Source: JBGAPH01 sp046349955
Lineage (GTDB): Bacteria > Planctomycetota > Planctomycetia > Pirellulales > JBGAPH01
Direction: 5' to 3'
Assembly (NCBI GenBank): GCA_046349955.1
Contig: JAXMBI010000016.1
Coordinates: 62,001-126,000 of the forward strand
Length of the DNA stretch: 64,000 bases
Under the pieces are notes generated by a model that had not been told where the DNA came from, made no database searches, and worked only from the letters and a program-made list of their open reading frames with translations. The position numbers were made by a program, and so were the translations under genes. This document shows positions 56,378 through 64,000 of this stretch, piece after piece. The stretch's first letter is position 1. Every line of letters begins with the position of its first letter.

Positions 56378-57838
56378 ATGGCCATTAGCCCAGAGCGAGC
56401 CGCTAAGGAAGCTGCTACGGTCTTGATGTCAGCTTTCAAGCTCACGGTACCCGACGATCCGCCGCGACAGGTCTTTGCGCAAGCCTACCGAGTAGCTACT
56501 GCTGACTCTGGCAAGCGCTACGTGGTGATTCCCCAGGCGCTGACCTCTATCAAGCAGACGGTGCAGCGATTGCTGCCGCTGCTGGATCACTATCCAGTCG
56601 AAGAGTGTGAGCGCACGCTCACAGCGTTCGTCGTCCAAGAAAAGGATGCAGGCACATCCCTTCCGCAAGTTCACGATCGTCTGCGGCAAAGCATCCTTCA
56701 GTTCCTGCAAGGCCTTACTGCCTCCAAGGAGTGGGAATTGGTCCAGGCAGTCCGGCACATCGACCCCACGCAGGATGCTTTTTCGGTTGGCGCATGCACC
56801 TTCTACCTGATGGGGCCAAGCGAATTCTTGTTGTGGGGGCGTCGCATGTCATCTGGGAAGTACAATCCTCCGGCCAACACTCCTGTTCTTCCCGAATGGA
56901 CTCACGGGGAAGCTGCCCTGCAAGGGCAGTTTGTTGCCGCTGCGAGGGTTCGCGCGGCAGATCGGCAACACGCGACGCGGAAGGGCCTTAGGCGTATTGA
57001 GGAGGCCCTCAACCTCCTGCGGTATGGCCAGCTCGTTGTCGGTTTTCCTTCCGGCGACGTCCCCGAAGTCGGCTACTGGAATAGGCACTGGCAGCATGAT
57101 CACAACGTTGTCATTTGCCTCGAGCAACCGAAGTTCTCCACGAATGTGAGCATTGGTGGACCGGAAGGGAACCTGCACACGCAGAGCAGCAGAGCGCCGG
57201 GGTGGAGCGCATTTGAACAGATGGTCGGCCTGGACTTGTCGATGCGAACAGAGCTCCAGATCAGAATGACCACGTTTCTCGAGTGGTGTGGGTTAGCAGC
57301 CCGCGCGCCATCTGCCTCGGTTCGTCTCGTTGCTGTCGTGACGGCGCTCGAGGCTCTCCTTATCTCTGAAAGCGAAGCAATGGGCAAGAAATCAAAGCTG
57401 ATGCGGCGAGTGGCATCGCTGGCAGCAAAGTCGGATGCCGAAATCCAGGAAATCGAAGCCCAGGTGGACGAACTCTACAGGGCGCGGAGTGCTTGCGTCC
57501 ATGGCGGTGTGACTGACGTTGAACGGCGAGTGGTTGATCAAGCGGTCGAACTCATGGCGAAAGCGGTCGATGCACTCACCAGCAGGCCGCCCTTTTGCAC
57601 CTACTCCACGCTCGTGGAGGTTCTCCAGCAACTGGATCCCCGGCAGACTCTCGGGGACTCGTCCCGTACGAAGTGGATTGCCGAGAACGCCTATTGCCGC
57701 TGGATTGAGGAAGGCTGCCCAAACGGCCGCGATGTTCAGCACTGGCTGGATGCTGAAAGAGAATACGCGTGCAACGCGCTTCTTCGGGGCCGGCCCATCG
57801 ATTCGATAGTGGCTGTCGGCGGCTTAGGGGACGACTAG
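56378..57838 (+). CDS. HEPN-domain protein fused to DUF2934 (phage cargo)
   Basis: A 486-residue protein. The C-terminal third holds VRLVAVVTALEALLISESEA...LYRARSACVHGGVTDVERR (about residues 316-390), the pattern of HEPN (Apea-like) domains with the R-x4-H RNase motif in RSACVHGG. It ends with a DUF2934 signature, AYCRWIEEGCPNGRDVQHWLDAERE (about 443-468). The N-terminal 300 residues are unknown. Codon use is visibly richer in A/T-ending codons than in the neighbours, and it has its own leader (56264-56377). It interrupts the recT to SMC operon, so it is likely a moron or defence gene. Start ATG 56378 with GGAG upstream. Confidence 0.65.
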   Translation: MAISPERAAKEAATVLMSAFKLTVPDDPPRQVFAQAYRVATADSGKRYVVIPQALTSIKQTVQRLLPLLDHYPVEECERTLTAFVVQEKDAGTSLPQVHDRLRQSILQFLQGLTASKEWELVQAVRHIDPTQDAFSVGACTFYLMGPSEFLLWGRRMSSGKYNPPANTPVLPEWTHGEAALQGQFVAAARVRAADRQHATRKGLRRIEEALNLLRYGQLVVGFPSGDVPEVGYWNRHWQHDHNVVICLEQPKFSTNVSIGGPEGNLHTQSSRAPGWSAFEQMVGLDLSMRTELQIRMTTFLEWCGLAARAPSASVRLVAVVTALEALLISESEAMGKKSKLMRRVASLAAKSDAEIQEIEAQVDELYRARSACVHGGVTDVERRVVDQAVELMAKAVDALTSRPPFCTYSTLVEVLQQLDPRQTLGDSSRTKWIAENAYCRWIEEGCPNGRDVQHWLDAEREYACNALLRGRPIDSIVAVGGLGDD

Positions 57839-57881
57839 CCGATGGCCTTTGCGTCATCGGTCCAAGCATGTCGTGATCAAC

Positions 57882-57900
57882 AAATAACCCATAGGTTGTT
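57882..57900. repeat. 19-base repeat, copy 2 (AAATAACCCATAGGTTGTT)
   Basis: 18 of 19 bases equal the copy at 53912-53930. It lies 20 bases upstream of the SMC-like gene start and directly after the cargo gene. Together with copy 1 it may mark a promoter used for the recombination and replication genes. Confidence 0.6.
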
Positions 57901-57920
57901 ACTACTAGGAGTCCGATGTA

Positions 57921-59423
57921 ATGCCCGAAGCCATCAGCATCAAGGACGTCGGCCCCATCAAGGAGCTGATGATCGATCCTAAGCCCGGCGTCACCGTGCT
58001 CGTCGGCGAGAACGGGGCCGGCAAGTCGAAGGCGCTCGAAGCGGTCGACGCCCTCACCGCCGGCAAGACGAAGCTCAAGCCGCGCGACGGCAGCCTGGGG
58101 GGCGAAGTCGAGGGGTTCGGCATTCGGATTTCGGTCGGGCACTCGAACCGCCGCTTCGGCGACCCGCGGTTCGTGGCACTGGGGGAAAAGCTCGACGTGG
58201 CGGCGCTCGTCGAGCCGGGGCTCAAGAGTCCCGAAGCGAACGACGCAGCCCGCATCAAGGCGCTGGTCGGGCTGACCGGCGTGACCGCCGACTCGGCGAT
58301 GTTCCATGAGCTGGTCGGCGGCCAGGCTGAGTTCGAGCGGCTGGTGAAGAAGACCAGCATCGCCCTAGACGATCCGGTGGAAATGGCCCGCCGGGTGAAG
58401 AAGGATCTGGAAGAAGCCGCGCGGCTCGAGCAGTCACACGCCGACCACGCCGACGGCCACGCCAAGGCGAAGCTCGAGTCGGCCAAGCAGTTCGGCGACA
58501 ACCTGCCCGCCGTCGATGAAGCGGCCCTGCAGCAGGGCTTCCGCGGCGCCGTGGCGACTGAGGCCCGCTTGCAGTCGCTCGCGGAGCAGGCCAAGCAGAC
58601 GGCGATCGAGCGGCAGACGGCCCAGGACAAGTTGGAAGCTGCGCGCAAGCAGTACGAGGGGCCGGCAGTCGGGGATGCTCGAGCAGAACTCGCGGAAGCC
58701 GAACGGCTGGTCGCCGCGGCGCAATTTGCCGCCGTGGATGCAGAGCAAGCATTTCGAAAGGCGAACGAGGCCCATCGCAGCGCGTGCGTCGCGCGCGACC
58801 GAAAACACGACCAACTCGTCGAGGCAGAGCGCCACGCCGGTCTGGTCGCCGCTTGGGAAAAGCAACTCGCGGACACGAGCGCCCTGGCGGCGCCCAGCGA
58901 CGAAGCCCTGGCCTCGGCCGCCGAGGAGGTCCGTAAAGCCCGCCAGGCGATCGAGGACTCGGTAGTGGCCCGAAAGGCCCAGAGCCTGCTCGAAGAGGCC
59001 GAGGCGGCCGCTGAGAAGGCCAAGGGGCATTTGGTGAAGGCGACTCGCCTGCGCGACTCGGCCAAGGCGATCGAAAGCGTGCTCTCGAAGCTGATCGCCA
59101 AGGCGGGCTGCAAGCTCACCGTCGTCGGCACCGAGAAGGGCCCCCGGCTTGTCACCGAGACGGACCGCGGGCAAACGCTGTTCGCGGATCTGAGCGATGG
59201 CCAGCGGTGGCGGATGGCCATGGAAATCGGCCTCGACACGTTTCAGCGAATGATCGAGGCCGAGGGCGTAAAGGGCACCCCGATCTTCCCGCTGCCGCAA
59301 CGGGCCTGGCAGGACTTGAACCCCGCCAACCGCGAGCCCATCGCCGAGCTCGCCAAGGAGCGGGGAGTGTGCATCCTCACCGCCCGCTGCGACGACGGCC
59401 CCCTGCGCGTCGAGGTTCTGTAG
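57921..59423 (+). CDS. SMC/Rad50-like phage ATPase with degenerate Walker B
   Basis: A 500-residue protein. The N-terminal half-ATPase has Walker A VTVLVGENGAGKSKALEAVD (about residues 24-43). A long coiled coil follows (about 150-400, with heptad-like, alanine/glutamate-rich text). The C-terminal half has the signature ADLSDGQRWRMAMEIGLDTF (about 422-441). The Walker B strand reads TPIFPLPQRAWQDLNPANRE, without the usual DE. H-loop region: VCILTARCDDG. It resembles phage AAA_23 proteins of recombination operons. It may sense ends or bind ATP without normal hydrolysis. Confidence 0.78.
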   Translation: MPEAISIKDVGPIKELMIDPKPGVTVLVGENGAGKSKALEAVDALTAGKTKLKPRDGSLGGEVEGFGIRISVGHSNRRFGDPRFVALGEKLDVAALVEPGLKSPEANDAARIKALVGLTGVTADSAMFHELVGGQAEFERLVKKTSIALDDPVEMARRVKKDLEEAARLEQSHADHADGHAKAKLESAKQFGDNLPAVDEAALQQGFRGAVATEARLQSLAEQAKQTAIERQTAQDKLEAARKQYEGPAVGDARAELAEAERLVAAAQFAAVDAEQAFRKANEAHRSACVARDRKHDQLVEAERHAGLVAAWEKQLADTSALAAPSDEALASAAEEVRKARQAIEDSVVARKAQSLLEEAEAAAEKAKGHLVKATRLRDSAKAIESVLSKLIAKAGCKLTVVGTEKGPRLVTETDRGQTLFADLSDGQRWRMAMEIGLDTFQRMIEAEGVKGTPIFPLPQRAWQDLNPANREPIAELAKERGVCILTARCDDGPLRVEVL

Positions 59424-59461
59424 TTCGCTCAACCAACGTGACCCCAAGGGAGCCAAGAACG

Positions 59462-59719
59462 ATGACCCACACCACAAGGGCGCAACTCCCGCTGACGGAG
59501 CTGCAGCGGGAAACGATCGAAGTCATGCGGGCCTTCCGCCACCAGCACGGCCGCTGGGCAACCTCCACGGAGCTGTGCCTGGCGTTCGGCGTCACCAAGC
59601 GCACGATGCGCGAGCGGCTGCTAGCGATCGGCGAACGTGGCGCCGTCTTTCAGCCCGAGCCCGGGAAGCCCTGGCAGATCGTCGAGGACAAACCGCAGGC
59701 CGGCAGCGAAGCGAGCTAA
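59462..59719 (+). CDS. Small winged-helix DNA-binding protein
   Basis: An 85-residue protein with a LexA-like winged-helix opening: LTELQRETIEVMRAFRHQHGRWATSTELCLAFGVTKRTMRERLLAIGERGAV (about 11-62). No protease part follows. It starts with ATG 59462 (GGGAG upstream) and lies 16 bases before the next gene. Probably a phage transcription or replication regulator. Confidence 0.7.
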   Translation: MTHTTRAQLPLTELQRETIEVMRAFRHQHGRWATSTELCLAFGVTKRTMRERLLAIGERGAVFQPEPGKPWQIVEDKPQAGSEAS

Positions 59720-59735
59720 GAGCAAGGAGGCGGGA

Positions 59736-60539
59736 ATGGCGGGGGACTGGATTCCAATTACTGTGGACCTACCCAGGAAGCGCGAAGTGTACCTGATCGC
59801 GGCGGCAACGAATCGCTCGCGCGAAGAGGTCGTCGGACTCTTGGTTGGCTTCTGGCTGTGGGCCAGCGGCGAGACGGCCGACGGCAAACTGCCCGGCCTC
59901 AGTTGTCACGCTCTGGTCACGGTCGTGGGCGCGACAGAGGACTTTTGGCGCGCAGTGGTGCGCGCAGGATGGCTTGTGGAGGGCGACGGCTTCTTGCGCA
60001 TTCCGCGCGCCGACCACTGGTTGACGAAGGGAGCTAAAGCAAGGCTCCAGGCAGCCTTACGGAAGCAAAAACAACGCGCCGGTCTGTCACGCTCGCGTGT
60101 GACAAAAACGGGACTAGAGAAGAGAAGAGAAGAGAAGAGTATCAAGTCGACTAGGGCGAAGTCGATTTCGGAGATCCGAATCACGGACTCCGGGCGCTGG
60201 CAGGCACTCCGTGAACGGCTGGTCGCCGCGGTCGATCCGCAGCCCGAGGAGCGCGACGTGCTGGCCATGCTCGCCGGCCTGGTCAGCGAGGGGCATCTGG
60301 CCGAAGCGGCGGCGGCGCTGGCCGTCGACGATCTGGCCTCGCGCGGCGGCCGGGTGCGCAACCGGCTGGCGTACTTTTGGGCCTGCGTGAAGGCCCGCGC
60401 CGGCGAGGTGGACGTGAACTCGCTGATGCGCCGCGTGCGGCTGCCCGGCGCCGCCACGGCTGGTCTCGACGGCGACCTGGCGGCCGTGCTCGAACGAACG
60501 CTGCGCAGCGCGCCGGCGCTGCCCAGGGAGGACGCATGA
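59736..60539 (+). CDS. Phage replisome organizer / replication initiation-like protein
   Basis: A 267-residue protein. The N-terminus GDWIPITVDLPRKREVYLIAAATNRSREEVVGLLVGFWLWAS (about 4-45) is the winged-helix start found in phage replication proteins that open an origin. A basic linker (about 140-165, RREEKSIKSTRAKS) leads to a C-terminal helical region (about 190-265) typical of helicase loaders. Its stop TGA overlaps the DnaB start codon (ATGA), so the two are coupled. AAGGAGG lies upstream. Confidence 0.7.
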   Translation: MAGDWIPITVDLPRKREVYLIAAATNRSREEVVGLLVGFWLWASGETADGKLPGLSCHALVTVVGATEDFWRAVVRAGWLVEGDGFLRIPRADHWLTKGAKARLQAALRKQKQRAGLSRSRVTKTGLEKRREEKSIKSTRAKSISEIRITDSGRWQALRERLVAAVDPQPEERDVLAMLAGLVSEGHLAEAAAALAVDDLASRGGRVRNRLAYFWACVKARAGEVDVNSLMRRVRLPGAATAGLDGDLAAVLERTLRSAPALPREDA

Positions 60540-61957
60540 GCGCGCCGCGCAGCGGAAAAACCAAACGCGAGCAGCCGGCCGCGGCGCCCCTGAACGACGG
60601 GCTGTTCGCCCTGCCGAGCGAGCTCGAGGCCGAACGGGCGGTGCTGGCCTCGGTGCTCTTGTCCGCGGAAGTGCTCGACGACGTGCAGCTCGAGATCGAC
60701 CGCGACGACCTGTTCGACGAGGCGCACCGGCTGATCTACGAGCGGATGTTGGCACTATACAACTCCGGCCGCAAGCTCGACGTGACCACGCTCGTGTCGA
60801 GCCTGCGGAAGGAGCGCGGCGGCGGCGAAAGCGCGCTCGACCTGGCCGGCGGCCTGGAGTACCTGACATCGCTGCTGGAGCTGCGGCCGACGGCCAGCGG
60901 GGCGGCCTACTACGCGCGATTGGTGCGCGAGGCCTCTCTGTTGCGGCAGTTGCAAAAGGCAGCCGCGGACACCTTGAGCGACGTGGCGAGGCGGCCGGAG
61001 TCGGCGCGCGACGCCGTGGGGGAGGCCGAACGGAGGATCTTCGCCATCTCGGAACGCGAGATGCGCGCCCAGGACGCGCGGCCGATCGGAGAGGCCATCG
61101 ACGCCGCGATGGCTGAACTCACCGCGCGGCGCGAGGGGGTCGCTCCCGGTCTCTGCAGCGGGTATCGCCCGCTGGACGACGTGACGGGCGGTCTGCGGCC
61201 CGGCGAGCTCGTGGTCCTGGCGGCGCGGACCAGCATGGGCAAGACCGCGCTCGCCCTGAACATCGCCGAGCATGTATCTCGCAGCGAAGGGCGGCCTGTG
61301 CTGTACGTGAGCCTCGAGATGTCACGCGTGAGCCTGGCGGATCGCCTGCTCGGCTCGTTGGCCCGCGTCGACAGTCGCCGGTTGCGGGCCGGCGTGCTGA
61401 CGCCGGAAGAACGGCGCGAGATCGTGGCCGCCTCTTCGTTGATGCACGACGCGCCCCTGGTGGTCGACGACGCGCCGACGCGCAGCGCCCGCGAGATCGC
61501 CGCCCTCGCCCGGAGACTCAAGCGCCGCGAGGGGCTGGGGCTCGTCGTGGTGGACTACCTGCAGCTCGTGGAGCCCGAGGATCGGCGGGTGCCGCGGCAA
61601 GAACAGGTGGCTGCGGTCAGCCGGCGGATGAAGGGCATGGCGCGGGAGCTCGGCGTCCCGGTGCTCTGCCTGGCCCAACTCAATCGGCAGGCGGACACCG
61701 GTGAAGAGAGGCCCAAACTCAGCCACCTGCGGGAAAGCGGGGCGGTCGAACAGGACGCCGACGTGGTGCTGTTCGTCCATCGGGCGGGCTACTACCGCCA
61801 GGAAACGGCGAGCGCCGAGGGGCAGGAGGCGGAGATCATCGTCGCCAAGCAACGGAACGGGCAGACGGGCACGGTCAAGCTGCTGTGGTTCGGGCCGTTC
61901 ATGCGGTTCGAGAATCCCAGCCAGCGCGACGACTGGGAACAAGGCGCGTTCTTTTAG
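60536..61957 (+). CDS. dnaB: Replicative DNA helicase DnaB
   Basis: A 473-residue hexameric helicase. The N-terminal domain SELEAERAVLASVLLSAEVL..DDLFDEAHRLIYERMLALY (about 23-80) is followed by the RecA-like motor (about 205-470): VVLAARTSMGKTALALNIAEH (Walker A), RPVLYVSLEMSRVSLADRLL (H1a), LGLVVVDYLQLVEP (Walker B), VPVLCLAQLNRQADTGEERPKLSHLRESGAVEQDADVVLFVHR and IVAKQRNGQTGTVKLLW (about 440-456). It is a phage copy; the chromosome will have its own. The start is ATG 60536. Confidence 0.94.
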   Translation: MSAPRSGKTKREQPAAAPLNDGLFALPSELEAERAVLASVLLSAEVLDDVQLEIDRDDLFDEAHRLIYERMLALYNSGRKLDVTTLVSSLRKERGGGESALDLAGGLEYLTSLLELRPTASGAAYYARLVREASLLRQLQKAAADTLSDVARRPESARDAVGEAERRIFAISEREMRAQDARPIGEAIDAAMAELTARREGVAPGLCSGYRPLDDVTGGLRPGELVVLAARTSMGKTALALNIAEHVSRSEGRPVLYVSLEMSRVSLADRLLGSLARVDSRRLRAGVLTPEERREIVAASSLMHDAPLVVDDAPTRSAREIAALARRLKRREGLGLVVVDYLQLVEPEDRRVPRQEQVAAVSRRMKGMARELGVPVLCLAQLNRQADTGEERPKLSHLRESGAVEQDADVVLFVHRAGYYRQETASAEGQEAEIIVAKQRNGQTGTVKLLWFGPFMRFENPSQRDDWEQGAFF

Positions 61958-62013
61958 GAACCAAAACCAGAGGAACCGGCGCGCGTGCGCCGGACACGGG
62001 AGACACACTACTG

Positions 62014-62343
62014 ATGGTCAAGCAAGCTCACCAAAAACTGACGCCGGCCGAACAAGCTGAGATCCAAGCCAAAATCCAACGGACGCAGTTGGTTTGCATC
62101 AAGGTCTTGTCGGCGCTCGAACGCCACTTCCCCGAGGGCTATGTGCTGACCCTGGTTGCCAGGGCGCGGCGCTCGCCCTGTGACGATGACATGCTGATCA
62201 GCGCGGAGACGGAGCTTGCTCCGCTGCTGGCGTGCATCAAGGGAATCGGCAAGCGGTTCAAGGACGAAAAGACGCCGTTCTTGGACGCAACCGGCAAACG
62301 ACACCCGCGCCCGAAGAAAGGAAAATGCGGCGATGGTCCGTGA
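62014..62343 (+). CDS. Hypothetical phage protein
   Basis: A 109-residue helical, basic protein (MVKQAHQKLTPAEQAEIQAKI... ALERHFPEGYVLTLVARARR). No family recognised. It overlaps the next gene by eleven bases and stands between DnaB and the RuvC-like gene, so a role in phage replication is likely but unproven. Confidence 0.5.
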   Translation: MVKQAHQKLTPAEQAEIQAKIQRTQLVCIKVLSALERHFPEGYVLTLVARARRSPCDDDMLISAETELAPLLACIKGIGKRFKDEKTPFLDATGKRHPRPKKGKCGDGP

Positions 62344-62587
62344 GCTCAGGAAGTGCAAGAACGGTCGCCGCGAGCTGCATCGCCGCGTTGGCGGCCTGGT
62401 GGTCACGGTCACGGAAAAAGGCATTGAGCTGCGCGCCGAGCGCCGCCGCACCGCCAAGGCCCTGGTCGTGACCTACGACCAGATGGCCAAGCAGGGACTG
62501 CTGAACGGCCGCTACAGCCTGACGGAAGCCGAGTGGGCCAAGCCGCTCGACCAGCTCTGGCGCCTCGCGCAGTTGCCGCAAGCGTAA
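62333..62587 (+). CDS. Hypothetical phage protein
   Basis: An 84-residue basic protein. VRELRKCKNGRRELHRRVGGLVVTVTEKGIELRAERRRTAKALVVTYDQMAKQGL reads as a small strand-helix DNA- or RNA-binding unit. No family recognised. Translationally coupled to the preceding gene. Confidence 0.5.
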   Translation: MVRELRKCKNGRRELHRRVGGLVVTVTEKGIELRAERRRTAKALVVTYDQMAKQGLLNGRYSLTEAEWAKPLDQLWRLAQLPQA

Positions 62588-62617
62588 TGGGCCGCTCTAA
62601 CAACTGGTAGGTTTTTC

Positions 62618-63232
62618 ATGGAACGCATCTACATTGGCATCGATCCTGGCCTGACCGGGGCGGTCGCCGTCATCCACGCCTCGGGCGCGGTGAATCTGTT
62701 CGACTGCCCGACCTACACCGTCGAGCGGCCGAAGAAGAAAGGCCAGAAAAAGGCCGGCATTCGGACGCTTTACGACACGCAGGGGATGACCGATATCCTC
62801 CGCGCTCTCATGGCGACGTTTTGGAACCCAGAAGAGACCTGCCCGTTGATCGTTGGGCTCGAGCATCAGCAGCCAATGCCCAGCAACGAGAAGTTCGGCA
62901 AGCAAGGCAGCCTGCAAACCTTCTCCCTCGGCTATGGCTACGGGATCTGGGTTGGCATCCTGGCGACCCTCGGGCTGCCCTACGAGCTGGTGCGTCCGGC
63001 CACCTGGAAGCCGGCAATGACGAAGGGGCTACCCAAAGAGAAAGAGGCCGCCCGAATGCGGGCCAACCAACTCTTTCCGCAGGCCCGCGGCTGGCTGGGC
63101 CGCAAGAAGGATCACAACCGCGCGGAAGCCCTGCTGATGGCCGAGTGGCTCAAGCGGCAGCACGGCGCTCCCACTCGTGGCGATGCAACGCTCGATGCCG
63201 AGCAAGATGCGATCGAAGGGAGCCCGTTCTAA
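62618..63232 (+). CDS. RuvC-like Holliday junction resolvase (phage type)
   Basis: A 204-residue RNase-H-fold nuclease. The first acidic motif is IYIGIDPGLTGAVAVI (about 4-19), the second LIVGLEHQQPMP (about 77-88), and the C-terminal KKDHNRAEALLMAEWLK (about 163-179) carries the D and E that complete the site. The lysine-rich insert (TVERPKKKGQKKAGIR) is unlike cellular RuvC. It resolves branched DNA before packaging. The start is ATG 62618; its stop overlaps the next start (TAATG). Confidence 0.75.
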   Translation: MERIYIGIDPGLTGAVAVIHASGAVNLFDCPTYTVERPKKKGQKKAGIRTLYDTQGMTDILRALMATFWNPEETCPLIVGLEHQQPMPSNEKFGKQGSLQTFSLGYGYGIWVGILATLGLPYELVRPATWKPAMTKGLPKEKEAARMRANQLFPQARGWLGRKKDHNRAEALLMAEWLKRQHGAPTRGDATLDAEQDAIEGSPF

Positions 63233-64000
63233 TGCCCGAGTTCAAATTCGTTCCCAAGCTCAACCTGGCCGACAATTTCGCGTTCCCCGTCGAGACGGCG
63301 ACCGAGACCATTGCGATCGTCGCCCGCCGCGGGGCCGGCAAGACCTACACCGCCCGCAAGCTGGCCGAGGGCCTGCTGCTGGCGGAAGTGCAGACGGTCA
63401 TCGTCGACCCGATCGGCGTTTGCTGGGGGCTGCGGTCGGCCGCCGACGGCAAGAACCCCGGCCTGCCGATCTACATTCTCGGCGGCGAGCACGCGGACGC
63501 CCCGCTCACGCCCGACAGCGGCGCCCTGGTCGCCGACCTTATTCACGGCCAGAAGCTCTCCTGCGTGCTGGACCTGTCGGGGATGGGCAAGGCGGAAATG
63601 AACCGCTTCGTCACGGCCTTCGCCGAACGGCTGTACCACGTTCAGCGCGACGCGCTGCACATGATTATTGACGAAGCGGACGCCTTTGCCCCGCAGCGGC
63701 CGATGCCGGGCGAGCAGCGGATGCTCGGGGCGATGGAGACGCTGGTCCGCCGTGGCCGGGCCCGTGGCATCGGCCTGACGCTGATTACCCAGCGGCCGGC
63801 CGTCATCAACAAGAACGTGCTCACGCAATGCGAGATTCTAATCGCGCTGCAGATGAGCCACCACTTGGACCTCAAGGCGGTCGACGAGTGGGTGAAGCTC
63901 AACGGCACAGAGGAGCAACGCGAGCAGTTCTTGGCCTCGGTCCCGTCGCTGCAGAAGGGCGAAGCGTGGATCTGGTCGCCCAGCTTCCTCAAGACCTTCG
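63232..64000 (+). CDS. HerA/FtsK-like P-loop ATPase (cut by window edge)
   Basis: The first 256 residues of a DUF87-type ATPase. Walker A is IAIVARRGAGKTYTARKLAEG (about 28-48), Walker B is ALHMIIDEADAFAPQRPMPG (about 143-162), then ETLVRRGRARGIGLTLITQRPAVINKNVLTQCEI (about 170-203), which is the HerA signature with the TQRP sensor. Proteins of this type pump or unwind DNA in phage packaging or end resection. The gene continues beyond 64000. Confidence 0.85.
   Translation, partial: MPEFKFVPKLNLADNFAFPVETATETIAIVARRGAGKTYTARKLAEGLLLAEVQTVIVDPIGVCWGLRSAADGKNPGLPIYILGGEHADAPLTPDSGALVADLIHGQKLSCVLDLSGMGKAEMNRFVTAFAERLYHVQRDALHMIIDEADAFAPQRPMPGEQRMLGAMETLVRRGRARGIGLTLITQRPAVINKNVLTQCEILIALQMSHHLDLKAVDEWVKLNGTEEQREQFLASVPSLQKGEAWIWSPSFLKTF

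Overview
The window is high-GC bacterial chromosome and almost certainly comes from a planctomycete. No rRNA is present, so this rests on gene content: a tetrahydromethanopterin-linked methenyl cyclohydrolase beside a RimK-like ATP-grasp ligase; a giant ELWxxDGT-repeat protein with an LExRxxLS-type N-terminus and a C-terminal dockerin; PEP-CTERM proteins; an exported sulfatase; a DUF1570 protein; a PQQ-like propeller; and several small proteins that begin with a basic xLRTLL-type membrane anchor. These together are typical of Pirellulaceae-like genomes. Genus cannot be judged from the sequence alone.

Layout. 1-2744 is a leftward group: the start of an OleC/acyl-CoA-ligase-like gene, an ATP-grasp ligase, mch and an unknown gene. 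3168-7814 holds an inositol-monophosphatase-family gene, a decayed REP-associated transposase between two paired palindromic repeats, a xylose-isomerase-like TIM barrel, a Uma2 endonuclease and a cupin protein. 8201-12967 is a rightward envelope group (GT-C-like membrane glycosyltransferase, GT2, MMPL exporter). 12997-18681 runs leftward (ELWxxDGT/dockerin protein, two-gene ABC transporter, threonine aldolase). 18841-26257 is a mix: a sulfatase, an operon of small overlapping membrane and cytosolic unknowns, a TPR protein with HEATH, an Imm32-like protein, and SRPBCC and YciI/DGPF genes. 26258-30547 is a loose region with two PEP-CTERM genes, long non-coding stretches containing hairpins, and tRNA-Ser(GGA). 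30739-36718 carries a BioF2-like acetyltransferase, an MBL hydrolase, ettA, a ParDE toxin-antitoxin pair and an unusual aroE. 36852-41795 is the conserved prkA-yeaH-spoVR stress operon. 42406-52034 holds secreted proteins, a parvulin isomerase, a lone Clp N-domain protein, a cluster of membrane-anchored small proteins, a beta-CASP nuclease and a PQQ-like propeller.

From tRNA-Asp(GTC) at 52271 to the right edge the character changes. Every gene points right, most are packed or overlapping, and the products form a phage early module: two XRE repressors, a CsrA homologue, YqaJ exonuclease, RecT annealase, a cargo gene, an SMC/Rad50-like ATPase, a winged-helix protein, a replisome-organizer-like protein, DnaB helicase, a RuvC-like resolvase and a HerA/FtsK-like ATPase cut by the window edge. 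The best reading is the left arm of a prophage or phage-derived island next to a tRNA gene. Its recombination genes (YqaJ + RecT) and replication genes (organizer + DnaB) should act together in phage DNA replication. Integrase and structural genes would lie outside the window.

The most interesting items are the HEPN/DUF2934 fusion gene inserted between recT and the SMC-like gene (candidate phage-carried defence cargo), the SMC-like ATPase without visible Walker B acids, the phage CsrA, and the RAYT remnant between its palindromes.
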